A stretch of DNA of 64,000 bases from Neorhizobium populisoli (GTDB lineage Bacteria; Pseudomonadota; Alphaproteobacteria; Rhizobiales; Rhizobiaceae): positions 124,001 to 188,000 of the forward strand of contig NZ_JAHYCB010000004.1 of NCBI RefSeq assembly GCF_019430945.1, read 5' to 3'. The notes beneath the pieces were generated by a model, which was given only the letters and a program-made list of their open reading frames with translations, ran no database searches and had not been told where the DNA came from. This document shows positions 8,066 through 16,775 of the stretch, piece after piece. Each line of letters begins with the position of its first letter. The stretch's first letter is position 1. The position numbers and the translations under genes are program-made.

Positions 8066-9301
8066 TTATTGCTTATCCAGCTTTAAGACCGTTTCGTAGA
8101 GGACCGCCGCACCGAGCGCGATAGCGTCGTTTTCCGCCCATTCCTCCGCCGTGTGGCTGCGCCCTTCACGGCAGGCAATAAAGACCATGGCGGCGGGCGC
8201 GACACGACTGATATAAGCCGCATCGTGTCCGGCACCGGAGACCATGCGTCGGCTCGTGGAACCGAGGCCGGCCGTGCTTTCTTCCAGAAGCGCCACAACT
8301 TGGTCCGACATCAGCGAAGGCGGATTGTTGGAAATGCGCCGCGGCTCGGCGATATCAACACCGCTCTTCGATGCTACGTCCACGCAAAGCGCAGCCACCG
8401 CATCAGCGAAAGTTTCCATCACGGCGGGATCGATGGCGCGCGCATCGATCAGCATCCGCACACGCGACGGCACGACATTGGCGGCATTCGGCTCCATGGA
8501 AAACTCGCCGACCGTCGCCGCAAAATGGCTCGGGCCGCGCGACAGTTCCGTTGCGATCCGCTCGATGCCGAGCACGACATGCGAGGCGGCGCTCAGCGCA
8601 TCGAGGCGCGAACCCATCGGCGTCGTGCCGGCATGGTCCGCCCTGCCCTCGACGAGGATTTCTATGCGGGTAATGCCGGAGATGGCCGTCACCACGCCGA
8701 TATCGATTTTTTCCGCTTCGAGCACCGGCCCCTGCTCGATATGCAGTTCGAGAAACGCCTTGATATCGTCGCGGCTGCCGATGAAAGACGGATTGCCGCC
8801 AACGGCGCTGATGCCCTCGGCCAGCGTCACGCCATCCACCTGCCGCTCCAGCCATTCGGGCGGGCGCAGGCCCAGCATGCCGCGACTGCCGATGCAGGAA
8901 ACGCCGAAGATCGAGACCTCTTCGGCGAGGAAATCAACAATTTCCAGATCGTGTTCGAGTTCGATACCTGCGTCATTCAGCGAGCGCGCCACTTCCAGCG
9001 CGGTGATGACGCCGGCAATGCCGTCGAAACGACCGCCATTCGGCACGGTATCGGAATGGGAACCAAGCATGAGCGTGCCCTTGCTCTCCCTACCTTTGCG
9101 AAAGCCGATGAGATTGCCGGCCGCGTCGATGCGCGTTTCCAACCCCGCATCCTTGAAACGGCGGGTGAGATATTCCCGACCTTTCAGGAACATCGGCGTG
9201 AAGGCGCGGCGCGTCCAGGGCTTGTCCGGCTCGGTAATGCCGGCCAGCGCATCGATATCTTCCGCGATGCGGTCTGCCTTGACGGGGAGATTGCGGCTCA
9301 T
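8066..9301 (-). CDS. N-carbamoyl-L-amino acid hydrolase / allantoate amidohydrolase family (M20 peptidase fold)
   Basis: A 411-residue Zn-dependent hydrolase. Metal-binding residues are visible in order: GSHSDTVPNGGRFDGIAGV (His and bridging Asp, near 82-98), DFLAEEVSIFGVSCIGSRGM (catalytic Glu and metal Glu, near 128), LELHIEQGPVLEAE (His near 192) and SGAGHDAAYISRVAPAAM (His near 383). The dimerisation domain contains GRADHAGTTPMGSRLDAL. Length and motifs match N-carbamoyl amino acid amidohydrolases (HyuC, AllC, beta-ureidopropionase). Its start overlaps the upstream hydantoinase stop by 4 bases (ATGA), so the two are translationally coupled. In the proposed pathway it would hydrolyse N-carbamoyl-L-glutamate to glutamate, ammonia and CO2. 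Confidence 0.88.
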   Translation of the reverse strand: MSRNLPVKADRIAEDIDALAGITEPDKPWTRRAFTPMFLKGREYLTRRFKDAGLETRIDAAGNLIGFRKGRESKGTLMLGSHSDTVPNGGRFDGIAGVITALEVARSLNDAGIELEHDLEIVDFLAEEVSIFGVSCIGSRGMLGLRPPEWLERQVDGVTLAEGISAVGGNPSFIGSRDDIKAFLELHIEQGPVLEAEKIDIGVVTAISGITRIEILVEGRADHAGTTPMGSRLDALSAASHVVLGIERIATELSRGPSHFAATVGEFSMEPNAANVVPSRVRMLIDARAIDPAVMETFADAVAALCVDVASKSGVDIAEPRRISNNPPSLMSDQVVALLEESTAGLGSTSRRMVSGAGHDAAYISRVAPAAMVFIACREGRSHTAEEWAENDAIALGAAVLYETVLKLDKQ

Positions 9302-10680
9302 GCGGCCATCCCTTGCAGCGAAAGGCTCGGCAGCGGCCGGACGAATTTGCCGTTGCCCGGCTCCGCCAGAACCTTCGATCCGTCATAGGCCAACCGGCCG
9401 CGCAGATAGGTCGCGGCGACCTTGTAAGGCAACGTCATGCCGTCATAGGGCGACCAGCCGACGACGTTGTTGCCGGTCTTCGACGCGTCGAACACATGCT
9501 CTTCCGGCGTCAGCACGGCGATATCCGCGTGTTTGCCGATTTCCAGAGCGCCCTTGATATGGTCGATGCGGAAGTGTTTCGCGGGATTGAGCGCCATCAG
9601 CCTCGCGGCCCAGGTGAGCGAGACGCCGCGCTCCAGCGCGCCCTTGACGAACAGCGGCACCATAGCTTCCAGCCCCGGCAAGCCGGAGGCGTTGGCCAGC
9701 ATGTCCGGATTGGTCTTGCGATCCAGTGACCAGCTGACATGGTCGGTAGAAAGCAGCGTCACATTGCCGGCGGCGACATGCCGCCAGAGCTTTTCCACCT
9801 CGGCGCGGGGGCGGATCGGCGGATTGCATTTCGACTTGCCGCCGAGACGCTTGGCGTCCGTTTCGCTGTCGATCGTCAGATAATGGATCAGGCATTCGAC
9901 GGTGGCGCGGTGACCCTGCGCGCGATAACCGGCGGCGATCTCGTAACCGCGGCCGAGTGAGCAATGCACCACATGCGCCGGGCAGCCGGTGGCGGCACCG
10001 ATCTCGTAGATTTCGTTCATGGCGAGCAGTTCGGTCAGCGGCGGACGCGACATTTCATGGGCGCGGTAATCGGTAATGCCGGACGCCTTCACCTTTTCCA
10101 TCGCCCAGCGGACATATTCGTCGTTTTCATTATGCACGCCGGCCGTCAGCCCGGTCGGCGCGATCGCCGCGAAACACTCCGCCATCAGCGGCGCGAAAAT
10201 GCGCGGAAAACGCTTCGGGTCCGTGCCGAAGGTCGAGAACTTGAAGGCGGCGACACCGGCCTCGACCTGTTCGAGAATGCGCTTCGACCCCTCTTCCGGA
10301 TCGACCGTGCCGTAAAGCGCGAAATCGACCCGCGCCTGCTCCCCCGCATGAGCCGCCTTGCTGCGCACGGCTTCCGCCGAGCAGACGAGATTGCCCTCGT
10401 CATAGGGCATGTCGACGATCGTCGTGACGCCGCCCGCAGCAGCCGTGCAGGTCGACCAGATGAAATCCTCCTGGTTCTTCTGGGAAAGCGAATGCACCTG
10501 CGCGTCGATCGCGCCCGGCAGGATCAGCGACTTGCCGAGATCGTGGCGCTCTCTGGCGGCCGGCGCTACGCCCTGACCGACATCCGCCACCAGCCCGTCG
10601 CGCACCGCGACATAACCGCCGGGCACGATGCGGTCCGGCAGGACAAGCGTTCCTTTCAGCACAAGATCAAAATCCGACAT
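9298..10680 (-). CDS. Hydantoinase / dihydropyrimidinase-like cyclic amidohydrolase
   Basis: A 460-residue amidohydrolase-superfamily protein starting MSDFDLVLKGTLVLPDRI. It has the usual start (PGAIDAQVHSLSQ near 55), a carboxylated-lysine candidate in AAFKFSTFG (near 150), GVHNENDEYVRW (metal His, near 186), AHVVHCSLGRG (metal His, near 240) and the catalytic Asp in LLSTDHVSW (near 315). The first metal motif is odd: D-x-Q-x-H instead of the common D-x-H-x-H, so one metal ligand is a glutamine. Predicted role: open the ring of L-hydantoin-5-propionate to N-carbamoylglutamate, feeding the overlapping carbamoylase. Alternatives are L-hydantoinase or allantoinase activity. It is the first gene of the minus-strand operon, divergent from the LysR gene 110 bases away. 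Confidence 0.82.
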   Translation of the reverse strand: MSDFDLVLKGTLVLPDRIVPGGYVAVRDGLVADVGQGVAPAARERHDLGKSLILPGAIDAQVHSLSQKNQEDFIWSTCTAAAGGVTTIVDMPYDEGNLVCSAEAVRSKAAHAGEQARVDFALYGTVDPEEGSKRILEQVEAGVAAFKFSTFGTDPKRFPRIFAPLMAECFAAIAPTGLTAGVHNENDEYVRWAMEKVKASGITDYRAHEMSRPPLTELLAMNEIYEIGAATGCPAHVVHCSLGRGYEIAAGYRAQGHRATVECLIHYLTIDSETDAKRLGGKSKCNPPIRPRAEVEKLWRHVAAGNVTLLSTDHVSWSLDRKTNPDMLANASGLPGLEAMVPLFVKGALERGVSLTWAARLMALNPAKHFRIDHIKGALEIGKHADIAVLTPEEHVFDASKTGNNVVGWSPYDGMTLPYKVAATYLRGRLAYDGSKVLAEPGNGKFVRPLPSLSLQGMAA

Positions 10681-10790
10681 GGATCATTCCTCCCTGATTG
10701 AACGCTTTATTTGGTTCTATGTATCCGGTTATCCGGCCCCGATGAAACCCACGATAGGAGAATTTACAGAGGCGAGGGATATCCCATATC

Positions 10791-12044
10791 ATGAACGAAT
10801 TATACCAGCCTGCGAGGCTGACAAGTTCTCTGTTGAAAGTTTGGGCAATGGACGTCGCCACTCTTCTGATTGCGCATTACGTGTTGTCGCTCGGCAGTGT
10901 CCGCGAGGCGTCGCGCGCGCTGGAGCGACCGGTCGCCAGCGTTTCGGCCGCCCTTTCCCGCTTGCAATCGCATATCGCCACGCCGCTGACGACCACTGTC
11001 GGCAACCGCATTTTGACGACGCTGGAAGGCCGGCGCCTTGGCCGCGATCTCTCCCGCGCCGCCGATCTCATCCTTGAAATTGCCTCGCTTTCGAAGACCG
11101 AAGAGCCATCGGTCGAGCGCCATGCGGCCCGCATCTCCGTCTCATTACTGGCACTGTCGCGCTTCATCGTCATGGCCCGCACCGGCAGCATTCGCAGTGC
11201 CGCAATCGAAATCGGCATCGGCCAACCGCAGCTCACCCGACAGCTCAAAAGCCTGGAAAAGGATCTCGGGTTGACGCTTCTCGTCCGTACCGCGGCGGGC
11301 GCGGCGCCGACACCGGAAGGTAAGCAACTCCTGACGCTGAGCGAAGATCTCGAAACCATCTGGCTGAGGATTTCCGACCGTGCCGGAGACCGTTTCCGCC
11401 GTGCCAGCATGATGACCAATCTCGGCTCGGTCACGCCGCTTGGTCGCGAAAGCCGTATCGCCCGCATCCTCGCCCTCTTAGCCGCAGAATGGCCTCGCCG
11501 CCAGCCGCGCAATCCTCTGTTCATCTCCAGCACCAATGCCGAGGAACTTCTCTCCGGCCTCAACAGCCGGCTCTACGATATCGTACTTCTCGACACTGTG
11601 GAGGTTCCGGCGGGTGTCGATCACCGCGTCGTCTCCCGCTCCGGTCTGGCGCTGGTCGGCCCCGCCGATCTGCTGGTCGAGCCGCATGACCTGCGCCGCT
11701 TGCTGCTCGGCACGCCGATCGCGTTGCCCAGCCTGAAAAGCGGTCTTCGCCAGAAATTCGTGACGCTGATCGAGGATATCTTGAAGCCCGAGGAACGGGC
11801 GCGGCTGTCCTTCATCGAGATCGACTCCATCCCCGTCATCGCCAACCTCGTCATCGAACACGGGCATCTGGCGCTATTGCCACAATGGGCCATATCGGGT
11901 CTGGACGACAAGATGGCGGCCATTCCGTTGCCACAGACCTATGACATGCAGCTGTCACTTGCCTGGAAACGCGGCGCGAGCAGCGAAAACGTCGCCGGTC
12001 TCGTGCAGCGCATCCTTGCCGATGGCGGGCTGATGGACGCCTGA
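10791..12044 (+). CDS. LysR-type regulator with two N-terminal winged-helix domains
   Basis: A 417-residue protein, about 110 residues longer than a usual LysR regulator. A first LysR-like winged helix spans about residues 22-95 (helix-turn-helix SVREASRALERPVASVSAAL). A second, closer to consensus, spans about 117-180 (SIRSAAIEIGIGQPQLTRQL, then EKDLGLTLLVRT and TPEGKQLL). A periplasmic-binding-like effector domain follows from about 220. The gene is divergent from the hydantoinase operon and points into the ABC transporter operon, so it is placed to control both. GAGGG lies about 12 bases upstream of ATG 10791. A later start at ATG 10848 would remove residues 1-19 but keep both helix-turn-helix units. 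Confidence 0.85.
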   Translation: MNELYQPARLTSSLLKVWAMDVATLLIAHYVLSLGSVREASRALERPVASVSAALSRLQSHIATPLTTTVGNRILTTLEGRRLGRDLSRAADLILEIASLSKTEEPSVERHAARISVSLLALSRFIVMARTGSIRSAAIEIGIGQPQLTRQLKSLEKDLGLTLLVRTAAGAAPTPEGKQLLTLSEDLETIWLRISDRAGDRFRRASMMTNLGSVTPLGRESRIARILALLAAEWPRRQPRNPLFISSTNAEELLSGLNSRLYDIVLLDTVEVPAGVDHRVVSRSGLALVGPADLLVEPHDLRRLLLGTPIALPSLKSGLRQKFVTLIEDILKPEERARLSFIEIDSIPVIANLVIEHGHLALLPQWAISGLDDKMAAIPLPQTYDMQLSLAWKRGASSENVAGLVQRILADGGLMDA

Positions 12045-12256
12045 TGATATTTTAGGCTGACCGAACGGAAGCAGCGTTATAAGGCATCCTGTGTTCGGAA
12101 TTTGGGATATGTCCGAACCCGGCGTTTTCTGTAGCCTTTCGATCAGCATTCGGATTTTCTAAGGCACGACCGGAAAGGCGAATGGGAATGCTTGGAAGCC
12201 GCAAGCACGCAGCATAGCGTGCGGCGCCTTGTACTTAAGCACAGAGGGGTTGGACC

Positions 12257-13099
12257 ATGTTTCGCAATACACTCGCACTCATTCTCACTGCAACGGCGAT
12301 AGGCGTAGCCGCGCCGGCACTCGCGCAGGACAAGACGCCGCTGAAGTCGGCGATCGATGCCACCTTCGCGCCGCATGCCATGCCGAAGGTCTCGGGCGGC
12401 CTCGAAGGTTTCAACATCGACGTCGTCGATGAAATCTCCAAGCGCATCGGCCGCAAGATCGATGTCGAAGGCACCCAGTTCGCCGGCCTCATCCCGGCCA
12501 TGCAGGCGGGCACCTACGACTTCCTGACCGCCGTCGTGACCATCACGCCGGAACGTGCCCAGCAGATGTTGTTCATGGAAGGTTTCGTCGATGCCGACTA
12601 TCGCTTCCTGACACTGAAGGACCAGCCCGACATCACCAAGCTCGAAGACCTGAAGGGCAAGGTAATCGCCGTGCAGAAGGGCTCGATCTACGAAAAGTGG
12701 GTGGCCGACAATGCCGAGAAATACGGCTGGACGTTCCAGTCCTTCGCCACCAGCACGGATGCCGTCCAGGCCGTCATGGCCGGTCGCGCCTATACCAACG
12801 TTTCGGCCTCGACGGTCGTCGCCTGGGTGGTCAAGAACAATCCGCGCCTCAAGAACTCCTTCCTCTACGAGACCGGCCTCACCTGGTCCATGCCGACCCG
12901 CAACGACCGCGTCGAGCTGCGCAATACGCTCGAAAACGCGCTGGAATGCATGAAGAAGGACGGCACGCTGACCAAGCTCTACGTCAAGTGGTTCGAGGTC
13001 GAGCCGAAGCCGGGTTCGTCCACCACGACGATCTTCCCGGGTTACGGCGCGCCGGGCGTGCAAGGTTATGACGCCACCCCGCATGAGCCGAAATGCTGA
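12257..13099 (+). CDS. Polar amino acid type ABC transporter substrate-binding protein
   Basis: A 280-residue periplasmic binding protein with a signal peptide ([23 protein letters not shown], cleaved before QDKTP). The SBP family 3 fold is visible: [17 protein letters not shown] (ligand-side strand), [28 protein letters not shown], and [15 protein letters not shown] at the second lobe hinge. Family 3 proteins bind amino acids and related zwitterions. AGAGGGG 8 bases upstream of ATG 12257 serves as ribosome site. The stop overlaps the ATPase start. With the hydantoin-type enzymes on either side, the ligand may be ergothioneine, thiourocanate, hydantoin propionate or a carbamoyl amino acid; this is inference from context. 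Confidence 0.87.
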   Translation: MFRNTLALILTATAIGVAAPALAQDKTPLKSAIDATFAPHAMPKVSGGLEGFNIDVVDEISKRIGRKIDVEGTQFAGLIPAMQAGTYDFLTAVVTITPERAQQMLFMEGFVDADYRFLTLKDQPDITKLEDLKGKVIAVQKGSIYEKWVADNAEKYGWTFQSFATSTDAVQAVMAGRAYTNVSASTVVAWVVKNNPRLKNSFLYETGLTWSMPTRNDRVELRNTLENALECMKKDGTLTKLYVKWFEVEPKPGSSTTTIFPGYGAPGVQGYDATPHEPKC

Positions 13100-13857
13100 T
13101 GAGCTCGTCTCCCGTCGCTTCGCAGGGCTTCCTTCTGGAGGCCCTGCAGATCCGCAAGACCTTCGGCCAGACGGAAGTCCTGAAAGGCGTCGACCTGCAG
13201 GTGAAAGCCGGCGAACTGGTCTTCCTGATCGGCCCGTCCGGCTCCGGCAAAAGCACGCTGTTGCGCTGCTGCAATCGGCTTGAAGAGCCGACCGGCGGCA
13301 CGCTGAAGCTCAACGGCACAGATCTTCTTGCCCGCTCCACCGACATCAACGAGATGCGCCGCAAGATCGGCATGGTGTTCCAGAGCTTCAACCTCTATCC
13401 GCATCTCACCGTGATAGGCAATGTCACGCTTGCCTTACGCAAAGTGATGAAGATGCCGAAGGCTGAGGCGGACGCCCGCGCCATCGAGAACCTGAAACTG
13501 GTCGGCATGGCGGAAAAGGCTTTGTCCTATCCGTCGCAGCTTTCCGGCGGCCAGCAGCAGCGCGTCGGCATCGCCCGGTCGCTGGCGCTCAATCCGATGA
13601 TGATCCTGATGGACGAGCCGACATCGGCACTCGATCCGGAACTGGTCGACAGCGTGCTCGAAGTCATCAAGTCGCTGCGCGACCGCGGCATGACCATGGT
13701 GATTGCCAGCCACGAGATGAACTTTGCCCGCAATGCCGCCGACCGCGTGGTTTTCCTCGAAAACGGCCTCGTGGTGGAATCCGGCACCGCCGAGCAGATT
13801 TTTACGAATGCGCAACACGAGCGCACCCGGCAGTTCCTGCGGCAAGTCCGGCATTAG
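13093..13857 (+). CDS. Polar amino acid type ABC transporter ATP-binding protein
   Basis: A 254-residue ATPase of the GlnQ/HisP group. Walker [10 protein letters not shown] near residue 47, Q-loop [15 protein letters not shown] near 96, signature [15 protein letters not shown] near 150, Walker [14 protein letters not shown] near 172 and the switch histidine in IASHEMNFA. It powers uptake together with the two permeases downstream. The ATG overlaps the last codons of the binding protein gene by 7 bases, so it is coupled to it. Confidence 0.92.
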   Translation: MLMSSSPVASQGFLLEALQIRKTFGQTEVLKGVDLQVKAGELVFLIGPSGSGKSTLLRCCNRLEEPTGGTLKLNGTDLLARSTDINEMRRKIGMVFQSFNLYPHLTVIGNVTLALRKVMKMPKAEADARAIENLKLVGMAEKALSYPSQLSGGQQQRVGIARSLALNPMMILMDEPTSALDPELVDSVLEVIKSLRDRGMTMVIASHEMNFARNAADRVVFLENGLVVESGTAEQIFTNAQHERTRQFLRQVRH

Positions 13858-13866
13858 GACGGCCCA

Positions 13867-14550
13867 ATGGAAACCTGGAACCGCTTCGTTTTCACCTTCT
13901 TCAATGCCGATATCGCCTGGCGCTACTGGCCGACCATCGTCGAGGGCCTTTGGGTGACGATCGCCGCCGGCCTGCTGGTCGTCGTGACCGGAGTTACGTG
14001 CGGCATGCTGCTGGCATCGCTGCGGACGCTCGGCATCCGGGCACTCAATATCCCGATCATCCTCTTCGTCGATATTTTCCGAGCGCTACCGCCGCTCGCC
14101 ATCATCCTGGTGATCTTCTTCGGCCTGCCGAATGTCGGTATCGTATTGCCGAGCCTCGTGGTCCTGTGGACCTCGCTCGGCGCGGTGCTAGCCGCCTTTT
14201 CCGAGGAGGTCTTCTGGGCCGGCATCACATCGGTGCCGCCCGGCCAGTGGATGGCGTCACGCTCCACCGGCATGACATTCGGCCAGACGCTGTTTCACGT
14301 CATCCTGCCGCAGGCGGTGAAACTCGCCATTCCGCCGCTCACCAACCGGACGATCTCGATCACCAAGAACCTGGCGCTCGGCAGCGCGATCGGCGTCAAC
14401 GAAATCCTCGGCCAGGCGAATTCGGCGCTCTCCATGTCGTCCAACGCCACGCCACTCACCATGGGCGCCTTCCTCTATGTTCTGGTCTTTGCGCCGCTGA
14501 TCCTGGCCTCGCGGATGCTGGAACGGCGTTATCAGTGGGGAGGCCACTGA
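13867..14550 (+). CDS. Polar amino acid type ABC transporter permease
   Basis: A 227-residue inner membrane protein of the HisMQ type, with several hydrophobic helices (for example VTIAAGLLVVVTGVTCGMLL near 38 and ALPPLAIILVIFFGLPNVGIV near 75). The cytoplasmic EAA loop, which docks the ATPase, is present in variant form around SVPPGQWMASRSTGMTFGQ (near 130), followed by FHVILPQAVKLAIPPLTNRTIS. It starts 9 bases after the ATPase stop. Confidence 0.9.
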   Translation: METWNRFVFTFFNADIAWRYWPTIVEGLWVTIAAGLLVVVTGVTCGMLLASLRTLGIRALNIPIILFVDIFRALPPLAIILVIFFGLPNVGIVLPSLVVLWTSLGAVLAAFSEEVFWAGITSVPPGQWMASRSTGMTFGQTLFHVILPQAVKLAIPPLTNRTISITKNLALGSAIGVNEILGQANSALSMSSNATPLTMGAFLYVLVFAPLILASRMLERRYQWGGH

Positions 14551-14551
14551 C

Positions 14552-15214
14552 ATGGATATGCTGATCCAGGAATTCTTCAATTTCCAGGTCATGGCCCGCG
14601 TCTGGCCGATGATCCTCGCGGGTCTCATCCAGACCGCCCTGCTCTGCGCCGTGCTGATCCCGATCGGCATTGCCGGCGGCATCGGCACCATGCTGCTCGC
14701 CACCTCCAGCCATCGCGCGCTGCGCTGGCCAACGATATTGGCGATCGATTTCTTCCGCTCGTTCCCGCCGCTGGTGCTGATCATCTTCGTTTATGCCGGC
14801 ATCCCGTTCCTCGGGTTGCAGGTGCCGGCACTCGCCGCCATCAGCGTCGCCTTCTTCCTGAATGCATCGGCCTATTTCGGCGAGATTTTTCGCGCCGGCA
14901 TGAAGAGCGTGCCGAAGGGACAGGTGGAGGCGGCGCGCTCGACCGGCATGACGGCCGGTCAGACCTTTCTCTACGTGACGTTCCCGCAGGCGGTGCGCAA
15001 TGTGCTGCCGGACCTGTTGTCGAACACGATCGAATTGGTGAAGCTGACGACGCTGGCCAGCGTGGTCTCGGTGCCCGAACTACTGCATTCCGCCGATCTG
15101 GCCCGGTCGCTCACCTACAATTCCTCCCCGCTCATTTTGGCGGCAGGGATTTATCTCCTGGTGTTGTGGCCGCTGGTGCGGATCATCAGCCGGCTGGAGC
15201 ATCGGTTGCGGTAA
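14552..15214 (+). CDS. Polar amino acid type ABC transporter permease
   Basis: A 220-residue second permease of the same importer, beginning one base after the first permease stop. Helices include LIQTALLCAVLIPIGIAGGI near 25 and LVLIIFVYAGIPFLGLQVPAL near 73. The EAA loop is at MKSVPKGQVEAARSTGMTAGQ (near 116), then YVTFPQAVRNVLPDLLSNTI. It is the last gene of the LysR-facing plus-strand transport operon; the converging racemase gene lies beyond a repeat-rich spacer. Confidence 0.9.
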   Translation: MDMLIQEFFNFQVMARVWPMILAGLIQTALLCAVLIPIGIAGGIGTMLLATSSHRALRWPTILAIDFFRSFPPLVLIIFVYAGIPFLGLQVPALAAISVAFFLNASAYFGEIFRAGMKSVPKGQVEAARSTGMTAGQTFLYVTFPQAVRNVLPDLLSNTIELVKLTTLASVVSVPELLHSADLARSLTYNSSPLILAAGIYLLVLWPLVRIISRLEHRLR

Positions 15215-15272
15215 CGCATGCCGATCCTCCACGCGCGGTATCCCGCCGTGGTCATGTCAAAGATCGGAGAGC

Positions 15273-15328
15273 CCACACGAATGCGGAACCTCAAGTAGTT
15301 TAATAATGGTGGCTCCGCATTCGCGTGG
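15273..15328. repeat. Inverted repeat, possible transcription terminator of the transporter operon
   Basis: Arm ccacacgaatgcggaacc (15273-15290) pairs with ggctccgcattcgcgtgg (15311-15328) at 16 of 18 positions across a 20-base AT-rich loop. It starts 58 bases after the last permease stop. There is no long T-run directly after the stem, so it may be a palindromic intergenic element rather than a simple intrinsic terminator. Confidence 0.6.
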
Positions 15329-15720
15329 CCTTCGGCGTCTTTTCGGGACTTCCGGTCCCTACAGGTGATTGCCTCGCCTTCTCTGCACGCAGGATCGCTC
15401 CTGCGCTTGCACGGCTCAAACCGAACCCGACCTGGCGGCCAGGGGATGCTTGATAGGAACGTCAACGTTTCCGCAGTCGCTCCATGGCTTTCACCTCTTC
15501 CACCCTCCCCGCACGTTACGATTCCGATGAAAGCGCCGGCCTCCGCCTGCCCGCGAACGTCTCGCGAAACACTCCGGCAACGGAAGCGAGGGGGATTGTA
15601 GGCATGGGTGATGAGGGCGAGGATAAGCGGCAGGTTAAGTGGTTGAAGATGCTTGGGCGACGGCTCTGGTTATCCCCGGTCGCGCAGGGAGGATGGTCAA
15701 ATTGGCCGGAGTACCCCGCC

Positions 15721-15954
15721 AGACCCCCCTCTGCCCTGCCGGGCATCCCCCCCACAAGGAGGGAGATTGACTCGCGGGACGACCTTTCGCCTGTAGCTAT
15801 CGCTTACCGCGCAGCGATCAAAGGCACGGCCTCGTTGGTACGCAGGTATCGAGTTGGCGGTATAACTGGCAACGGCCATTGTTTGGAGAAGCAGGTGCGC
15901 CCAGCCAATCTCCCCACCTGTGGGGGAGATGCCCGGCAGGGCAGAGGGGGGTAT
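15721..15954. repeat. Pair of about 49-base intergenic elements in inverted orientation
   Basis: The copy at 15721-15769 contains cctctgccctgccgggcat and ends gggagattg. The copy at 15906-15954 is its near-exact reverse complement, starting caatctccccacctgtgggg and containing gatgcccggcagggcagag. Each copy has its own small stem (for example tccccac/gtgggga). The 136 bases between them carry no gene. This resembles the mosaic palindromic elements that Rhizobiaceae carry between genes. Confidence 0.75.
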
Positions 15955-16000
15955 CACGCGACACGCGCTTTCATAGCGGTGAACAAGTGTACCACTACCG

Positions 16001-16642
16001 TCATCGAAGCACCTGCTCCAGTGCGGCGCCGACGGCCGCCTGTGTCGGATCGATCACCGGAATGCCAAGCGCTTCCTCCAACCGCGCGCGATGCGCCGGA
16101 AAGCCTGAGCAACCGAAGATCACCACGTCCGCACCCTTGGCCTGCAACGTGCGGCCGGCTTCAACGAGCCCGGTGAACAGCGCGTCGTCACCCTCCCCTT
16201 CCCGCTTCAGCACCGTTTCGCCAGCCCGCCGATGTTCAACACCAAGCCAACGGAGATTGCGCATATGCCGCGCAATCGAAGCCTCCGACAGCGCGATGAC
16301 GCCGAAGCGATCCGCCATGCCGATGGCCAAGAGAACCGCCGCATCCTGAATGCCGATCACCGGTGCTTTGGTAAGGGTTCGCGCATGCTGAAGGCCGGGC
16401 TGAGCGTAGCAGGCGATGACAACCGCCGCTGCTTCCGGCCGGTTTTTCACCGCCTCGCCGATCTGCAGGCCGCAACGGAGGATATCCTCTTCCGTCATGA
16501 TGAATTCCGGCCCATCGGCAATACTGAAACATTCGATCTCGGGTCCGCCCGGAATGCGTAACCGATCCAGCCCCCTGTCGATCGCCGCCGTCATCGGCAC
16601 CGACGAGCTTGGGTTGAGGACAAGAATGAGGGGAGAAACCAT
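16001..16642 (-). CDS. Asp/Glu/hydantoin racemase family protein
   Basis: A 213-residue protein. ATG 16642 (MVSPLILVLNPSSSVPM) is chosen because the family normally starts with a strand of this type and GAGGT lies 9 bases upstream; the frame continues to 16705 without family features. The two catalytic cysteines expected in this fold are visible: VVIACYAQPGLQHA near residue 80 and VVIFGCSGFPAH near 175. Members racemise hydantoins, allantoin, aspartate or glutamate by proton transfer. Next to a hydantoinase and carbamoylase, a hydantoin or carbamoylglutamate epimerising role is likely. It converges on the transporter operon rather than sharing its strand. Confidence 0.82.
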   Translation of the reverse strand: MVSPLILVLNPSSSVPMTAAIDRGLDRLRIPGGPEIECFSIADGPEFIMTEEDILRCGLQIGEAVKNRPEAAAVVIACYAQPGLQHARTLTKAPVIGIQDAAVLLAIGMADRFGVIALSEASIARHMRNLRWLGVEHRRAGETVLKREGEGDDALFTGLVEAGRTLQAKGADVVIFGCSGFPAHRARLEEALGIPVIDPTQAAVGAALEQVLR

Positions 16643-16775
16643 GCGAGCCACCTCTGGGAAGACCGGATGGCCATTACGATAACCGACGAGCGGGTCTTCG
16701 AGCATATCCCAGAAACGGAACGCCCGCCGCGACGGTTGTCGCAGCGGGCGGTAAGAGAGCGGTCGTGAGCAGCGA

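Larger units (their letters stand above)
15215..16000. other. Gene-free, repeat-rich spacer between the ABC transporter and the racemase
   Basis: No supported coding sequence in 786 bases. The open frames here run through inverted repeats and show no family features. The spacer holds a hairpin at 15273-15328 and a pair of inverted element copies at 15721-15769 and 15906-15954. It separates converging transcription units. Confidence 0.7.

Noticed and set aside
15484..16176. Plus-strand frame of 230 codons in the repeat spacer
   Set aside because: It spans inverted repeats and the antisense of the racemase gene, with no ribosome site or family match.
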